NCBI RefSeq assembly: GCF_003751225.1
Contig: NZ_RJKE01000001.1
Span: 620,001-684,000 of the forward strand
Source: Actinocorallia herbida
GTDB taxonomy: Bacteria > Actinomycetota > Actinomycetes > Streptosporangiales > Streptosporangiaceae
Length of the DNA stretch: 64,000 nucleotides
Reading direction: 5' to 3'
Shown: piece by piece, positions 51,996 through 60,496 of the stretch
How positions within the stretch are numbered: the first letter of the stretch is position 1
Layout: the number at the start of each line of letters is the position of its first letter
Notes under the pieces: model-generated
What the model was told of the DNA's origin: nothing
The model's database searches: none
What the model saw: only the letters and a program-made list of their open reading frames with translations
Made by a program: the position numbers and the translations under genes

Positions 51996-53528
51996 GTGCC
52001 TACCTTGCCCGACCTCGTCCGCAAGCAGACCGATCTGGATCAGCGCGACCTCGAATGGCTGCACGCGCTGGTCTCGGACTGGCAGCTGCTGGCCGACCTG
52101 TCGTTCGCCGACCTGGTCCTGTGGGTACCGCAGAAACGCGCCGACGGGGGTGGGAACTGGCCGCCCAAGGCGGTCGAGGAGTGGGTGTGCGTCGCCCAGA
52201 TGCGCCCGACCACCGGCCCGACCGCCTATCCCGACGACCTCGTCGGCAAGGTCGTCCGGACGGGCAAGCGCGGTCTCATCGACGTCGCCTGGCGGGAGCG
52301 GCGCATAGTGCGCGAAGGCGATCCCGAGTGGGGGAGCGGCATCCCCGTCCGGGAGGAGTCGATTCCGATCCTGTCCAGGCACGGCAGCCAGTCCAAGATG
52401 CTCGGCGTCATCCAGCGCAGCACCAACCTCAGTTCGGCGCGGACCCCGTCGCGGCTGGAGCTGACCTATCTCCAGAGCGCCAGTGACCTCGCCCAGATGA
52501 TCGCCGAGGGCCGTTTCCCGGTGCCGGGGGCGGAGGCGAACCTCATCAGGTCCCCGCGCGTCGGCGACGGCCTGCTGCGGGTGGACCGCACCGGACGTGT
52601 GGTGTACGCCAGCCCGAACGCGCTGTCGGCCTACCGGCGGCTCGGCCTGGCCACCGACCTCGTGGGTGACCACCTGGGGGAGACGACCGCCGCGCTGTCG
52701 GAGACGCGCCAGCCGATAGACGAGTCGTTCGTCGGGATGCTCAGCGGCAAGGCCCACCGGGAAGTGGAGGTCGAGGCGCACGGCGCGTTCGTGCAGCTCA
52801 GGATGCTCCCGCTGATCGTGGCGGGGGAGCAGATCGGGTCGATCGCCCTCATCCGCGACGTGACGGAGCTGCGGTGGCGCGACCGCGAGCTGATGACCAA
52901 GGACGCCACGATCCGGGAGATCCACCACCGGGTGAAGAACAACCTCCAGACCGTCGCGGCGCTGCTGCGGCTCCAGGCGCGGCGGCTGCGCATCCCGGAG
53001 GGCCGGGCGGCGCTGGAGGAGGCGGTGCGGCGGGTCGGGTCGATCGCCATCGTGCACGAGACCCTTTCGCACACCCCGGACGAGCTGATCGACTTCGACG
53101 AGATCGCCGACCGCGTCATCGCGATGTCCGGCGAGGTGATGGCGCTGGAGATCCGCGTGCATCCGCGCCGTCTCGGCAGCTTCGGGGTGCTGCCCGCGGC
53201 GATCGCCAGCCCGATCGCGATGATCCTCACCGAGCTGCTTCAGAACGCGCTCCAGCACGGCCTCGCGGGACGGGGCGGCACCCTCGAGGTGCTCGTCTCG
53301 CGCACCGAGGAGCGGCTGACGGTCGAGGTGCGCGACGACGGCGTCGGCCTGCCCGCGGATTTCGACCCGGAGAGCGCGGACAGCCTCGGCATCCAGATCG
53401 TCCGGGCCCTCACCGAGGGGGAGCTGGGCGGGAGCCTGGTGTTCGGGAACCGGGAGACCGGCGGTGCGAGCGTGGTGCTGGACCTTCCGCTGGAGCAGCA
53501 CAGACCGCCGGGGCCCCGAACGTCCTAG
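51996..53528 (+). CDS. pdtaS: Sensor histidine kinase PdtaS
   Basis: 510 residues from GTG 51996. A GAF-like N-terminal sensor domain, then a PAS domain, and the HisKA_2 phosphoacceptor IREIHHRVKNNLQTVAALLRLQ with an ATPase domain (TELLQNALQHGL, VRDDGVGLP). Soluble, no membrane helix. The mycobacterial homologue controls RNA antitermination through an ANTAR partner; none is seen here. It lies beside whiB1, as in mycobacteria. Confidence 0.9.
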   Translation: MPTLPDLVRKQTDLDQRDLEWLHALVSDWQLLADLSFADLVLWVPQKRADGGGNWPPKAVEEWVCVAQMRPTTGPTAYPDDLVGKVVRTGKRGLIDVAWRERRIVREGDPEWGSGIPVREESIPILSRHGSQSKMLGVIQRSTNLSSARTPSRLELTYLQSASDLAQMIAEGRFPVPGAEANLIRSPRVGDGLLRVDRTGRVVYASPNALSAYRRLGLATDLVGDHLGETTAALSETRQPIDESFVGMLSGKAHREVEVEAHGAFVQLRMLPLIVAGEQIGSIALIRDVTELRWRDRELMTKDATIREIHHRVKNNLQTVAALLRLQARRLRIPEGRAALEEAVRRVGSIAIVHETLSHTPDELIDFDEIADRVIAMSGEVMALEIRVHPRRLGSFGVLPAAIASPIAMILTELLQNALQHGLAGRGGTLEVLVSRTEERLTVEVRDDGVGLPADFDPESADSLGIQIVRALTEGELGGSLVFGNRETGGASVVLDLPLEQHRPPGPRTS

Positions 53529-53549
53529 CGCGCGGGCCGGACGTCCCGG

Positions 53550-53945
53550 TCAGTTGTTCTGGGGGCGGAGGTAGACCTCGTCCTGCCCGTCGGGGCGGGT
53601 GAGCGTCAGCCGGGCGTCGGCGACGGCCCAGGTGTAGGCGCCGGCCTCGCGGCCGCACCCCTCCCGGCTGACGGTCAGGGTCAGCTTCTCGGCCGCGACC
53701 GAGTATCCGCCTCCGGCCTGGCACCCCGGCTCGGCCCAGGTCCAGGTCCCGTCGACGGCGAAGGCATACGTGCCCTCGCCTTCGGCCACCTGCCAGGGGC
53801 CGACCAGCTCCTGGGGGAGGCCCGCCACGCTGCGCACCGGAGCGGGCGCGTCGGTCTTCGAGGGCGCGGTATCGCCGTCGCCGCACGCGGCGAGCGTCGC
53901 GAGGAGACCTGCCGTCGCGCCCACCATGATCACCGTCCGCATCAT
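53550..53945 (-). CDS. Lipoprotein of unknown function
   Basis: 131 residues. Signal peptide with lipobox (TVIMVGATAGLLATLAACGDG, cleavage before Cys). The mature part is beta-rich with two Cys pairs: LPQELVGPWQVAEGEGTYAFAVDGTWTW and REGCGREAGAYTWAVADARLTLTRPDGQDEVYLRP, resembling small META/lipocalin-like barrels. TAGGTT (53958-53953) gives +1 one base before ATG 53945. Unrecognised. Confidence 0.7.
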   Translation of the reverse strand: MMRTVIMVGATAGLLATLAACGDGDTAPSKTDAPAPVRSVAGLPQELVGPWQVAEGEGTYAFAVDGTWTWAEPGCQAGGGYSVAAEKLTLTVSREGCGREAGAYTWAVADARLTLTRPDGQDEVYLRPQNN

Positions 53946-54124
53946 GCGGCCGAACCTACACCGAATGGCCACGGCAAAAAGCCCGTATCTCAAGGAACCA
54001 CCAAAATCGCGGACATATCCGTATGGTCCCGGAGACACCTTCGCGCGACGGTACGGCTGGGTCCCGGAAAGGTTCAGGCCCTGTGCCGCACGCCGCGCGA
54101 GAAGCGAGTGGAGAAGTCCGCGGG

Positions 54125-54391
54125 TCAGACGGTCGCGGTGGTGTTGGCGCGGGCACGAGCCCGGGCGGCGCGGCGCTTGACCGCGCGGCGCTCGTCCTCG
54201 CTCATCCCGCCCCAGACCCCGGCGTCCTGGCCGGACTCCAGCGCCCAGCGCAGGCAGGCGTCGGTCTCGTTGCACTTGCGACAGACCTGCTTGGCCTCTT
54301 CGATCTGAAGCAGGGCCGGGCCGGTGTTGCCGATCGGGAAGAACAGCTCGGGGTCCACGTCACGGCAGGCTGCGCGGTGGCGCCAGTCCAT
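54125..54391 (-). CDS. whiB1: WhiB1/WblE-type iron-sulfur protein
   Basis: 88 residues. Four Fe-S cysteines: Cys9 (RAACRDVDP), then CRKCNETDACLRWALE (CxxC plus C), and the GVWGGMSEDERR motif, ending in a basic C-terminal tail. WhiB1-type proteins carry an NO-sensitive 4Fe-4S cluster and bind sigma factor and DNA. AAGGAG lies 7 bases before ATG 54391. Synteny with PdtaS and the DAG-kinase-like gene matches mycobacteria. Confidence 0.9.
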   Translation of the reverse strand: MDWRHRAACRDVDPELFFPIGNTGPALLQIEEAKQVCRKCNETDACLRWALESGQDAGVWGGMSEDERRAVKRRAARARARANTTATV

Positions 54392-54724
54392 GCGTCCACT
54401 CCTTACTCGCCGTGAAACCCATGTGAATGGTTTCACGATGTCGGGTCGCCCGGGCCGGGGTGTGGCATCCGGGAAGTGCGCCCGCGCATCCCAACTGCTG
54501 GGTCCTTCGCGGCGCACTTTGAGCGTGTCAGGGCGGCAATGGAGCGCGCAAGTACTTGGAGAAAGGTTTCTCCCGGTATGGCTGTCGGTTGTGTCACACC
54601 GTTGGAACATGGCGGACACATTCACCAGGTAAGCGGTTGTCTATAGACGTTCCCGCAGCTCAGCGCAATGAGAGCTAGGTCTCAGGGCATTTGTGGCGGA
54701 CCTCTCGGAGGTCTCGAAACAGTC
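54392..54724 (-). promoter_or_regulatory. Long palindrome-rich whiB1 leader with CRP-like site
   Basis: Promoter on the reverse strand: TTGCGC (54668-54663), 17-base spacer, TATAGA (54645-54640), predicting a leader of about 240 bases. It carries GTCTATAGAC (54639-54648), CAAGTACTTG (54549-54558), GGAGAAA-GG-TTTCTCC (54558-54573), GTGAAACC/GGTTTCAC (54412-54436) and TGTGA-N6-TCACG (54422-54437), which fits a CRP-type site. In mycobacteria whiB1 is cAMP-CRP controlled. Confidence 0.55.
54699..54713 (-). terminator. Short hairpin after the DAG-kinase-like gene
   Basis: GACCTC (54699-54704), loop TCG, GAGGTC (54708-54713), directly after the reverse-strand gene that ends at 54725. Confidence 0.5.
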
Positions 54725-55666
54725 TCAGATGACCACTCGTAGCGCCCCCGGCACACTGCGGAACACCATGTGCTCGCGTGTTCCGACATAATCGCCGTCC
54801 ACCTGCAAAGCGATCGGCCGCCGCGCGGTGAGGGTGACTTCGGCCGTGTCGTGCAATTCCACGATCTGTCTTCCCCGGGGCCCGCCCGACGCGGGCAGGA
54901 GCATCTGGGCGAGCGCGGCGAGCACAGGCCCGGTGCGCAGCGACCGGATCGCGAACAGGTCGAGCCCGGTGCCGAGGCCGGCCCGGGGGCTCGGCACGAT
55001 CGGGCGCGGGCCCAGATAGGTGTAGGGCGAGGTGTTGGAGACGAAGGCCAGGAACAGGCCGTGCGCCACCCGTCCGTTCGCGCGGGCCTCCAGGGCGGGC
55101 AGGGCGCGGTCGGTCCCGGCGAAGAACCGGCGCAGCGCGGACCGCACGTAGAGCACGTTCGAGGCCTTGCCCGACCCCTTGCTGCGCGCCTCCTCGACCG
55201 CCTCGACGACCTCGGCGTCAAGCCCGGCCCCGGCGGTGAACGTGTAGTAGCGGCTCTCCTGCGGCGTCGTCACGTGCCCGAGGGAGACGGTCCTGGTATG
55301 CCCGCCGCGCAGCGCCCCGAGGATCGCGGCGAGCGAGCGCATCGGGTCGCCCGGCAGGCCCAGGGAGCGGGCGAAGACATTGGCGTTGCCGCCCGGCAGG
55401 ATCGCCAGCGCGGGCCGGGTCGCCGCGGTGCCGGGCACCGACATCAGCCCGTTCACCGCCTCGTTGACGGTCCCGTCCCCGCCGAGCGCGATGAGCACGT
55501 CGAACTCCTCGTAGGCCGCCCGCGCGGCGAGCTCGATCGCGTGCCCGCGGTGCCCGGTCTCGGCGACCTCCACCTCGAGATCGCCCACGAACGCGCGGAC
55601 GAGGAGGTCCCTGACCTGCCGGGTGGTCGTCGACGCTCTGGGGTTGGCGATCAGCATGGCGCGCAC
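54725..55666 (-). CDS. Diacylglycerol kinase-like lipid kinase
   Basis: 313 residues from GTG 55666, where TACGCT (55678-55673) puts +1 exactly on the start. DAGK catalytic motif: FDVLIALGGDGTVNEAVNGL (GGDG), then LAILPGGNANVFARSLGLP (PGG loop). Mycobacterial relative sits beside whiB1. It likely phosphorylates diacylglycerol or another lipid, or could be a YegS-type enzyme. Confidence 0.85.
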   Translation of the reverse strand: MRAMLIANPRASTTTRQVRDLLVRAFVGDLEVEVAETGHRGHAIELAARAAYEEFDVLIALGGDGTVNEAVNGLMSVPGTAATRPALAILPGGNANVFARSLGLPGDPMRSLAAILGALRGGHTRTVSLGHVTTPQESRYYTFTAGAGLDAEVVEAVEEARSKGSGKASNVLYVRSALRRFFAGTDRALPALEARANGRVAHGLFLAFVSNTSPYTYLGPRPIVPSPRAGLGTGLDLFAIRSLRTGPVLAALAQMLLPASGGPRGRQIVELHDTAEVTLTARRPIALQVDGDYVGTREHMVFRSVPGALRVVI

Positions 55667-55710
55667 GGCGCCAGCGTATGCCACGGGCCCGTGGAGGTAA
55701 CCTGGCGGGC

Positions 55711-56226
55711 GTGTCGCAACGTCCTCGTGCCCTCGCCGCAGCCGCAGTCCTTCAGTCCTTCACCGGTCTCGCCGCGCTCGGGTTCGGGCTGTCGATCGCC
55801 TTCGAGACGCTTCTCGGGCACCGGGCGAACCTCGGCACCGCGGTGTCCGTCACGGTGCTGACGGTGGGCGGCGGCCTCGCGATCCTGTGGATCGCCAAGG
55901 GGCTGTGGACGGCCCAGCGGTGGAGCCGCTCCCCGGCGGTGCTCACCCAGCTCTTCGCGCTGCCGGTGTCGGTCTCGCTGATCCAGAGCGACCAGCCGTG
56001 GTGGGGCTACCCCCTGATCACCGTCGCCGTGCTCGCCCTCCTGACCCTGCTCAGCCCGCCCGTCACCGAGGCCGTCTACGCCGACGACCTCGCCGAGGCC
56101 GGGCAGGCCGCCGCGGAGACGGAAACGGCCGCCGGAGAACCCCGGGTCACGCGGGTGGAGCAGAAGCAGGGTGAGCAGGCCGAGCAGGTCGAGCGCAAGA
56201 ACCGGAACAAGCCGAAGGCCGTCTAG
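55711..56226 (+). CDS. Membrane protein, four helices
   Basis: 171 residues from GTG 55711, leaderless within 1 base after TAACCT (55698-55703). Four hydrophobic stretches (AAAAVLQSFTGLAALGFGLS, VSVTVLTVGGGLAILWIA, the ALPVSVSL region and YPLITVAVLALLTLLSPP), then an acidic-basic coil QKQGEQAEQVERKNRNKPKAV. The start overlaps the divergent promoter of the lipid kinase. Family unknown. Confidence 0.75.
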   Translation: MSQRPRALAAAAVLQSFTGLAALGFGLSIAFETLLGHRANLGTAVSVTVLTVGGGLAILWIAKGLWTAQRWSRSPAVLTQLFALPVSVSLIQSDQPWWGYPLITVAVLALLTLLSPPVTEAVYADDLAEAGQAAAETETAAGEPRVTRVEQKQGEQAEQVERKNRNKPKAV

Positions 56227-56259
56227 GGGCACCCCAGACGGCCTTGCGTGGATCCGGGC

Positions 56260-57111
56260 TCAGTCTTCGGCCGTGAGGCCCTCGCGGAGCTGGGCGAGGG
56301 TGCGCGCCAGCAGCCGGGAGACGTGCATCTGGCTGATGCCCAGTTCCGTGGCGATCTGCGACTGGGTCATGTTGCCGAAGAAGCGAAGCAGGAGGATCTT
56401 CTTCTCGCGCGGTGGCAGCTTCTCCAGCAGGGGCTTCAGGGACTCGCGGTACTCCACGCCCTCCAGCGACTCGTCGATCATGCCGAGGCTGTCGGCGACG
56501 GCGGGCGCGTCCTCGTCACCGGAGTCGGGCGCGTCCAGCGAGACCGTCGAGTAGGCGTTGGCGGACTCCAGGCCCTCCAGCACCTCCTCCTCGGTCATCT
56601 GGAGGTGCGCGGCGAGCTCCGCGACGGTGGGCGCGCGGCCCTCCTTCTGGGCCAGCTCGCTGATCGCCTTGGTGAGGCTCAGCTTGAGCTCCTGGAGGCG
56701 GCGCGGCACGCGCACCGCCCAGCCCTTGTCGCGGAAGTGCCGCTTGATCTCGCCGACGATGGTGGGCGTGGCGTAGGTGGAGAACTCCACGCCGCGCTCC
56801 AGGTCGAACCTGTCGATCGACTTGATCAGGCCGATCGTGGCGACCTGGACCAGGTCGTCCAGCCATTCGCCGCGGTTGCGGAACCGGCGCGCGAGATACT
56901 CCACCAGAGGAAGGTGCATCTCGACGAGCTGGTCCCGGATGCGCTGGCGCTCCGGGTCGTCCTCGGGCAGGGCCCGCATCTTGTGGAAGAGCTCTTTGGC
57001 CCGGGTGCGGTCGGGGACCGCACTGGACCGCGGAGGCTCCGGCACGACGACCTCCTCGGTCACCGTCTCCTCCTGGGTCTCCTCTGGGGAGGTTCGCTCG
57101 GCCGGCGTCAC
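56260..57111 (-). CDS. SigF/SigB-family stress sigma factor
   Basis: 283 residues. Region 2 LVEYLARRFRNRGEWLDDLVQVATIGLIKSIDRFDLERGVEFSTYATPTIVGEIKRHFRDKGWAVRVPRRLQEL and region 4 LEKLPPREKKILLLRFFGNMTQSQIATELGISQMHVSRLLARTL, a regulated sigma-70 (group 3) factor for stress or development. GTG start overlapping the RsbW stop by 4 bases (GTGA). The acidic N-terminal 40 residues are likely for anti-sigma binding. Confidence 0.9.
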   Translation of the reverse strand: MTPAERTSPEETQEETVTEEVVVPEPPRSSAVPDRTRAKELFHKMRALPEDDPERQRIRDQLVEMHLPLVEYLARRFRNRGEWLDDLVQVATIGLIKSIDRFDLERGVEFSTYATPTIVGEIKRHFRDKGWAVRVPRRLQELKLSLTKAISELAQKEGRAPTVAELAAHLQMTEEEVLEGLESANAYSTVSLDAPDSGDEDAPAVADSLGMIDESLEGVEYRESLKPLLEKLPPREKKILLLRFFGNMTQSQIATELGISQMHVSRLLARTLAQLREGLTAED

Positions 57112-57536
57112 GCCGCTCCGCCCGCGCCGCGCCGCTTCTGCAGCGTGACCGTGACCGTCTCCCCCGGACCGGCGGTGGCGTCCACCTCACCGGCCAGGGA
57201 CGACAGAACGGTCCAGGCGAACGTGTCGCGGCTCGGTGTGCGGCCGTCGACCGTCAGCACCGAGACCGAGATGCGCATGGCGTCGCCGGTGAGTTCGAAC
57301 TCGCAGTTCAGGTCGGTGCCCGGCACCGCCTGCGCGAGCAGCATCGCGCACGCCTCGTCGACGGCGATGCGCAGGTCCTCGATCTCATCGATGGTGAAGT
57401 CGAGCCTTACCGCGAGCCCGGCCGTAGCGGTGCGGAGCACCGACAGATAGGCACTCGCGGCAGGCAGCTTCACCGTGACGACGTCACGCAGGGTGAGCTT
57501 GGTGCCTGCCGTCATGGCAGCGGTTTCCTCAGTCAC
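57108..57536 (-). CDS. rsbW: RsbW-type anti-sigma kinase
   Basis: 142 residues. The HATPase fold shows the N-box IDEIEDLRIAVDEACAMLLAQA; the later G-boxes are weaker, ending VTVTLQKRRGAGG. It would bind and inhibit the sigma factor encoded next to it and phosphorylate an anti-anti-sigma factor, which is not seen here. Operon with the sigma gene (4-base overlap). No SigB-type promoter was found in front. Confidence 0.82.
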   Translation of the reverse strand: MTEETAAMTAGTKLTLRDVVTVKLPAASAYLSVLRTATAGLAVRLDFTIDEIEDLRIAVDEACAMLLAQAVPGTDLNCEFELTGDAMRISVSVLTVDGRTPSRDTFAWTVLSSLAGEVDATAGPGETVTVTLQKRRGAGGAA

Positions 57537-57608
57537 GTGTCTCCCTCTTCGGGGTTGCTCCGCTCCCTTGAAACTACCGTGTGCCGAGCCCTTCGGGGTG
57601 ATGCCACG

Positions 57609-58088
57609 CTACCGCGCGACGGCCTGGAGCGCTTCGCCCGCGAGCCGGTAGCCCGTCCACTCGTGCATCGCCTTGGCGCCGAGCGACTCGTAGAACGCGA
57701 TGGACGGGGTGTTCCAGTCCAGGCAGGACCACTCGTACCTGGTGTATCCCCGCGTCACGGCGATGCGGGCGAGCTCGGCGAGGAGCGCCTTGCCGTGCCC
57801 GCCGCCGCGCGCCTCGGGAGTGACGTACAGGTCTTCCAGGTAGATCCCGTGCTTCCCGGTCCAGGTGGAGAAATTAAGGAACCAGAGGGCGAAACCGACG
57901 GGAGCGCCGGAGGAGTCCTCCGCGATGTGCGCGAACACCTTCGGCTCGTGGCCGAAAAGGGCCGCGCGCAGGTCGTCCTCGGTGGTCTCGACCTTGTCCA
58001 GTTCCTTCTCGTACTCCGCGAGATCGCGGATGAATCCCAGAATGACCGGGATATCCGCGATCGTCGCGGATCGGACCTTCGTGCTCAT
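57609..58088 (-). CDS. GNAT N-acetyltransferase
   Basis: 159 residues. VRSATIADIPVILGFIRDLAEYE (strand-helix start), YLEDLYVTPEARGGGHGKALLAELARIAV (acetyl-CoA loop) and WNTPSIAFYESLGAKAMHEWTGYRL. The RxxGxG/A pattern is RGGGHGKA. The layout resembles diamine/thialysine N-acetyltransferases (SSAT type), though the amine is unproven. TAGGCT (58100-58095) gives +1 exactly on ATG 58088, leaderless. Confidence 0.88.
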   Translation of the reverse strand: MSTKVRSATIADIPVILGFIRDLAEYEKELDKVETTEDDLRAALFGHEPKVFAHIAEDSSGAPVGFALWFLNFSTWTGKHGIYLEDLYVTPEARGGGHGKALLAELARIAVTRGYTRYEWSCLDWNTPSIAFYESLGAKAMHEWTGYRLAGEALQAVAR

Positions 58089-58141
58089 GCCGAAAGCCTA
58101 GCCGCCGCCGATCGGGCGGTGCCGCCGCTCTCCGGCCTGCC

Positions 58142-59335
58142 TCAGGCGGCGCCGCGCCAGAGGTCGGGGCCGAAGACCTCGTAGTGGATGCGCTCGGCCG
58201 GCACGCCGCGGCTCAGCAGCGCCGAACGGGTCGCGCGCAGGAAGGGCAGCGGGCCGCAGATCAGCGCGGTGACGTCCGCGGGAAGGTCGACGGCGGAGAG
58301 GTCGGGGTAGCCCTCCCGCGCGCCGGACGTCCCGGGCTCCTCGTACCAGACGTGCAGCGCCGCCTCCGGGAGCTCGGCCGCGACCGTCTCCTGCTGGACG
58401 CGGTGGGCGTGCGCGTCCGGGTGCCGGTCGCCGTGCACGACGGTGACGGGCCTCGCCGACTTCTCCCGGGCGAGGGCGAGCAACATCGACAGGGTCGGGG
58501 TGATCCCGATGCCGGCGGAGGCCAGGAGGAGGGGGCCGTCCCCCTCGGGCAGGACGAGGTCGCCGAACGGGGCGGAGACGTCGATCTCGTCGCCGGGGAA
58601 GACCTCGTCGTGCAGGACCGTCGAGACCTCGCCGTCGGGGCCCTCGTAGGGCCGCTCGCGCTTCACGCTGATCCGCCACTCGGCCCGTCCGGGGGCGGCC
58701 GACAGGCTGTACTGGCGGATCTGCCGGGCGCCGTCGGAGGCCGCGACCTGGACGCTCACGTACTGGCCGGGCCGGAACCGCCCGGCGGGGGTCCCGTCGA
58801 CGGGGCTGAGGGTGAAGGAGACGACGTCGGCGGTCTCCCGCGTCCGCCCGGTGACCCGCATCCGGCGCCACACCAGGCCGGGGCCGGTTCCGGCGGCCCG
58901 GTAGAGGTCGGCCTCGGCCGCGATGAGCGCGTCGGCCATCGACCAGTAGACCTCGTCCCAGGCCGCCGCGACCTCGGGCGTGACGGCGTCGCCGAGCACC
59001 TCGACGATCGCGGCGAACAGATGCTCGTGGACGAGCTTGTACTGGTCGGCGGTGATGCCGAGGGAGGCGTGCTTGTGCGAGATCCGGCTGATCACCGCGC
59101 GCGGGTCGGCGCCCTCGTCGGCGAGCAGCAGGCCCGCCCAGGCGGCGATGGATCCGGCGAGCGCGCGGCGCTGGTCGCCGTTGGCCTGGTTGCCGCGGTT
59201 GAACAGGTCGCGGAGCAGCTCGGGACGGGCCTCGAAGAGCCGGCCGTAGAAGCGCTCGGCGATCCGGTCGAGATGGGCGCCGATGACGGGGAGGGTCGCG
59301 CGCACCACGGGTGCGGAGGTCTCGGAGAGCAGCAA
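58142..59335 (-). CDS. hmp: Flavohemoglobin (NO dioxygenase)
   Basis: 397 residues from TTG 59335 (GGAG 5 bases upstream). Globin with His of RISHKHASLGITADQYKLVHEHL as proximal ligand, then the ferredoxin-reductase part: FRPGQYVSVQV, RQYSLSAAP (FAD), ASAGIGITPTLSML (NAD(P)H) and LICGPLPFL. It converts NO to nitrate. An NsrR-like palindrome sits directly upstream, with nsrR as the next gene. Confidence 0.93.
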   Translation of the reverse strand: MLLSETSAPVVRATLPVIGAHLDRIAERFYGRLFEARPELLRDLFNRGNQANGDQRRALAGSIAAWAGLLLADEGADPRAVISRISHKHASLGITADQYKLVHEHLFAAIVEVLGDAVTPEVAAAWDEVYWSMADALIAAEADLYRAAGTGPGLVWRRMRVTGRTRETADVVSFTLSPVDGTPAGRFRPGQYVSVQVAASDGARQIRQYSLSAAPGRAEWRISVKRERPYEGPDGEVSTVLHDEVFPGDEIDVSAPFGDLVLPEGDGPLLLASAGIGITPTLSMLLALAREKSARPVTVVHGDRHPDAHAHRVQQETVAAELPEAALHVWYEEPGTSGAREGYPDLSAVDLPADVTALICGPLPFLRATRSALLSRGVPAERIHYEVFGPDLWRGAA

Positions 59336-59347
59336 GGGGACTCCAAT

Positions 59348-59370
59348 AATTGGTAGATCATCTACTGATT
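59348..59370. promoter_or_regulatory. NsrR-type operator of hmp
   Basis: A 23-base site with the perfect core GTAGAT-C-ATCTAC (59353-59365), flanked by AATTG and TGATT, about 13 bases before the hmp start. Its half AATTGGTAGAT matches the published Streptomyces hmpA operator as I recall it. Covers the start region, fitting repression. Confidence 0.65.
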
Positions 59371-59410
59371 AAAGGGCGGACATCGGCCGCGCGGGGCGCG
59401 CGGTGAGGAG

Positions 59411-59854
59411 TCAGCCGGATGGTCGGACGGTGAGTCCGACGAGGACCGGGCCGGAAGGGGACGAGGTCAGGTCCTCGATGGTGATCGGGTCGAGGGAGGC
59501 GTAGAACGCCTCCTGGGCGCGCCGGAGGGCGCCGCGCAGGCGGCAGTCGCCGCGCAGCGGGCACGGGGCGTCGCCCTCGCAGGCGACGACCTCCTCCCGG
59601 CCTTCCAGTTCGCGCACCAGCCAGCCGACGGACGCGCGGCGGCCGAGCGCGGTGAGGTCGAGACCTCCGCCGCGGCCGCGCCGGGCGGTGATGACGCCCA
59701 GCTGGGCGAGCCGGCTGATCGCCTTGGCCATGTGCGCGTAAGGCACGTCCACCGCGACCGCGATCTCACGGGTCGTCAGCGGGACGTCCTCCTCGGAGGA
59801 CGCCAGTCGCATGACCGCCCGGAGCGACAGGTCGGTGAACTTGGTGAGGCGCAC
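59411..59854 (-). CDS. nsrR: Rrf2-family NO sensor NsrR
   Basis: 147 residues. MRLTKFTDLSLRAVMRLA and the winged HTH (TTREIAVAVDVPYAHMAKAISRLAQLGVITARRGRGGGLDL), then three cysteines in CEGDAPCPLRGDC that hold the 4Fe-4S cluster. NO destroys the cluster and relieves repression of hmp. TAGCGT (59866-59861) puts +1 exactly at GTG 59854, so the transcript is leaderless. Confidence 0.9.
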   Translation of the reverse strand: MRLTKFTDLSLRAVMRLASSEEDVPLTTREIAVAVDVPYAHMAKAISRLAQLGVITARRGRGGGLDLTALGRRASVGWLVRELEGREEVVACEGDAPCPLRGDCRLRGALRRAQEAFYASLDPITIEDLTSSPSGPVLVGLTVRPSG

Positions 59855-59869
59855 ACTTTGACGCTAGCA

Positions 59870-59892
59870 AAGTGGCATCTTGAATACCAATT
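59870..59892. promoter_or_regulatory. Possible NsrR autoregulatory site
   Basis: A second AATTGGTA-type 23-base site on the reverse strand, arms TGGTAT/ATGCCA, covering the -35 region of nsrR. Shares its first eight bases with the hmp site; the core is weaker. Confidence 0.4.
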
Positions 59893-60007
59893 TACAGACA
59901 GTGGGATGAATCACCCGAACTCTGGCGCTCCTTGGGGCGGCGGGGCCCGGAAACAATGACGGCGCCCGGCCCCGCTCGTGGTGGAGGGCCGGGCGCCGTC
60001 AGGAAAG

Positions 60008-60403
60008 TCACGCCTTCTTGGTCTCCCAGAAGATCGTGTCGATCTCGGCGATCTTGCCGAGGAGGTTCTCGGCGACCTTCACGTCGAGGCTGCCCTTGGT
60101 GCCGCCGGCGCCGGCGAGCTTGGTGGCCTCGTTGAACAGCTCGTGGAGTTGCGGGTACTTCTCGAAGTGCGGCGGCTTGAAGTAGTCGGTCCACAGCACC
60201 CACAGGTGGTGCTTGACCAGGTCGGACCGCTCTTCCTTGATCGCGATGGCGCGGGCCTTGAAGGTCTCGTCGTCGCTCGCGTGGTACTTCTCGATGGTCG
60301 CCTTGACGGACTCGGCCTCGATGCGGGCCTGCGCGGGGTCGTAGACGCCGCAGGGCAGGTCGCAGTGCGCCGAGACGACCGTGGTGGGACGGAGAACGCT
60401 CAC
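60008..60403 (-). CDS. sodN: Nickel superoxide dismutase (SodN) precursor
   Basis: 131 residues from GTG 60403. The nickel hook HCDLPCGVYDPAQARIEAES follows a short leader, VSVLRPTTVVSA, that must be clipped before His for Ni binding. The rest is helical (FKPPHFEKYPQLHELFNEATKLAG ... TIFWETKK). It destroys superoxide in the cytosol as a hexamer. AAGGGA lies about 10 bases before the start. TAATGT (60459-60454) may be its -10. Next to the leader-cleaving protease gene. Confidence 0.94.
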   Translation of the reverse strand: MSVLRPTTVVSAHCDLPCGVYDPAQARIEAESVKATIEKYHASDDETFKARAIAIKEERSDLVKHHLWVLWTDYFKPPHFEKYPQLHELFNEATKLAGAGGTKGSLDVKVAENLLGKIAEIDTIFWETKKA

Positions 60404-60496
60404 GGGTCGTGGTTCCCTTCGTGAGTCATGATGGATCGGATCTTGTCGTGTCGACATTACTCCCGCACCGAGGCGGCTTGATCGAGGAGGTCGGAG

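Noticed and set aside
57537-57600. SigB/SigF-type promoter before rsbW
   Set aside because: A GTTT is present, but no GGGTA-like -10 at proper distance was found.
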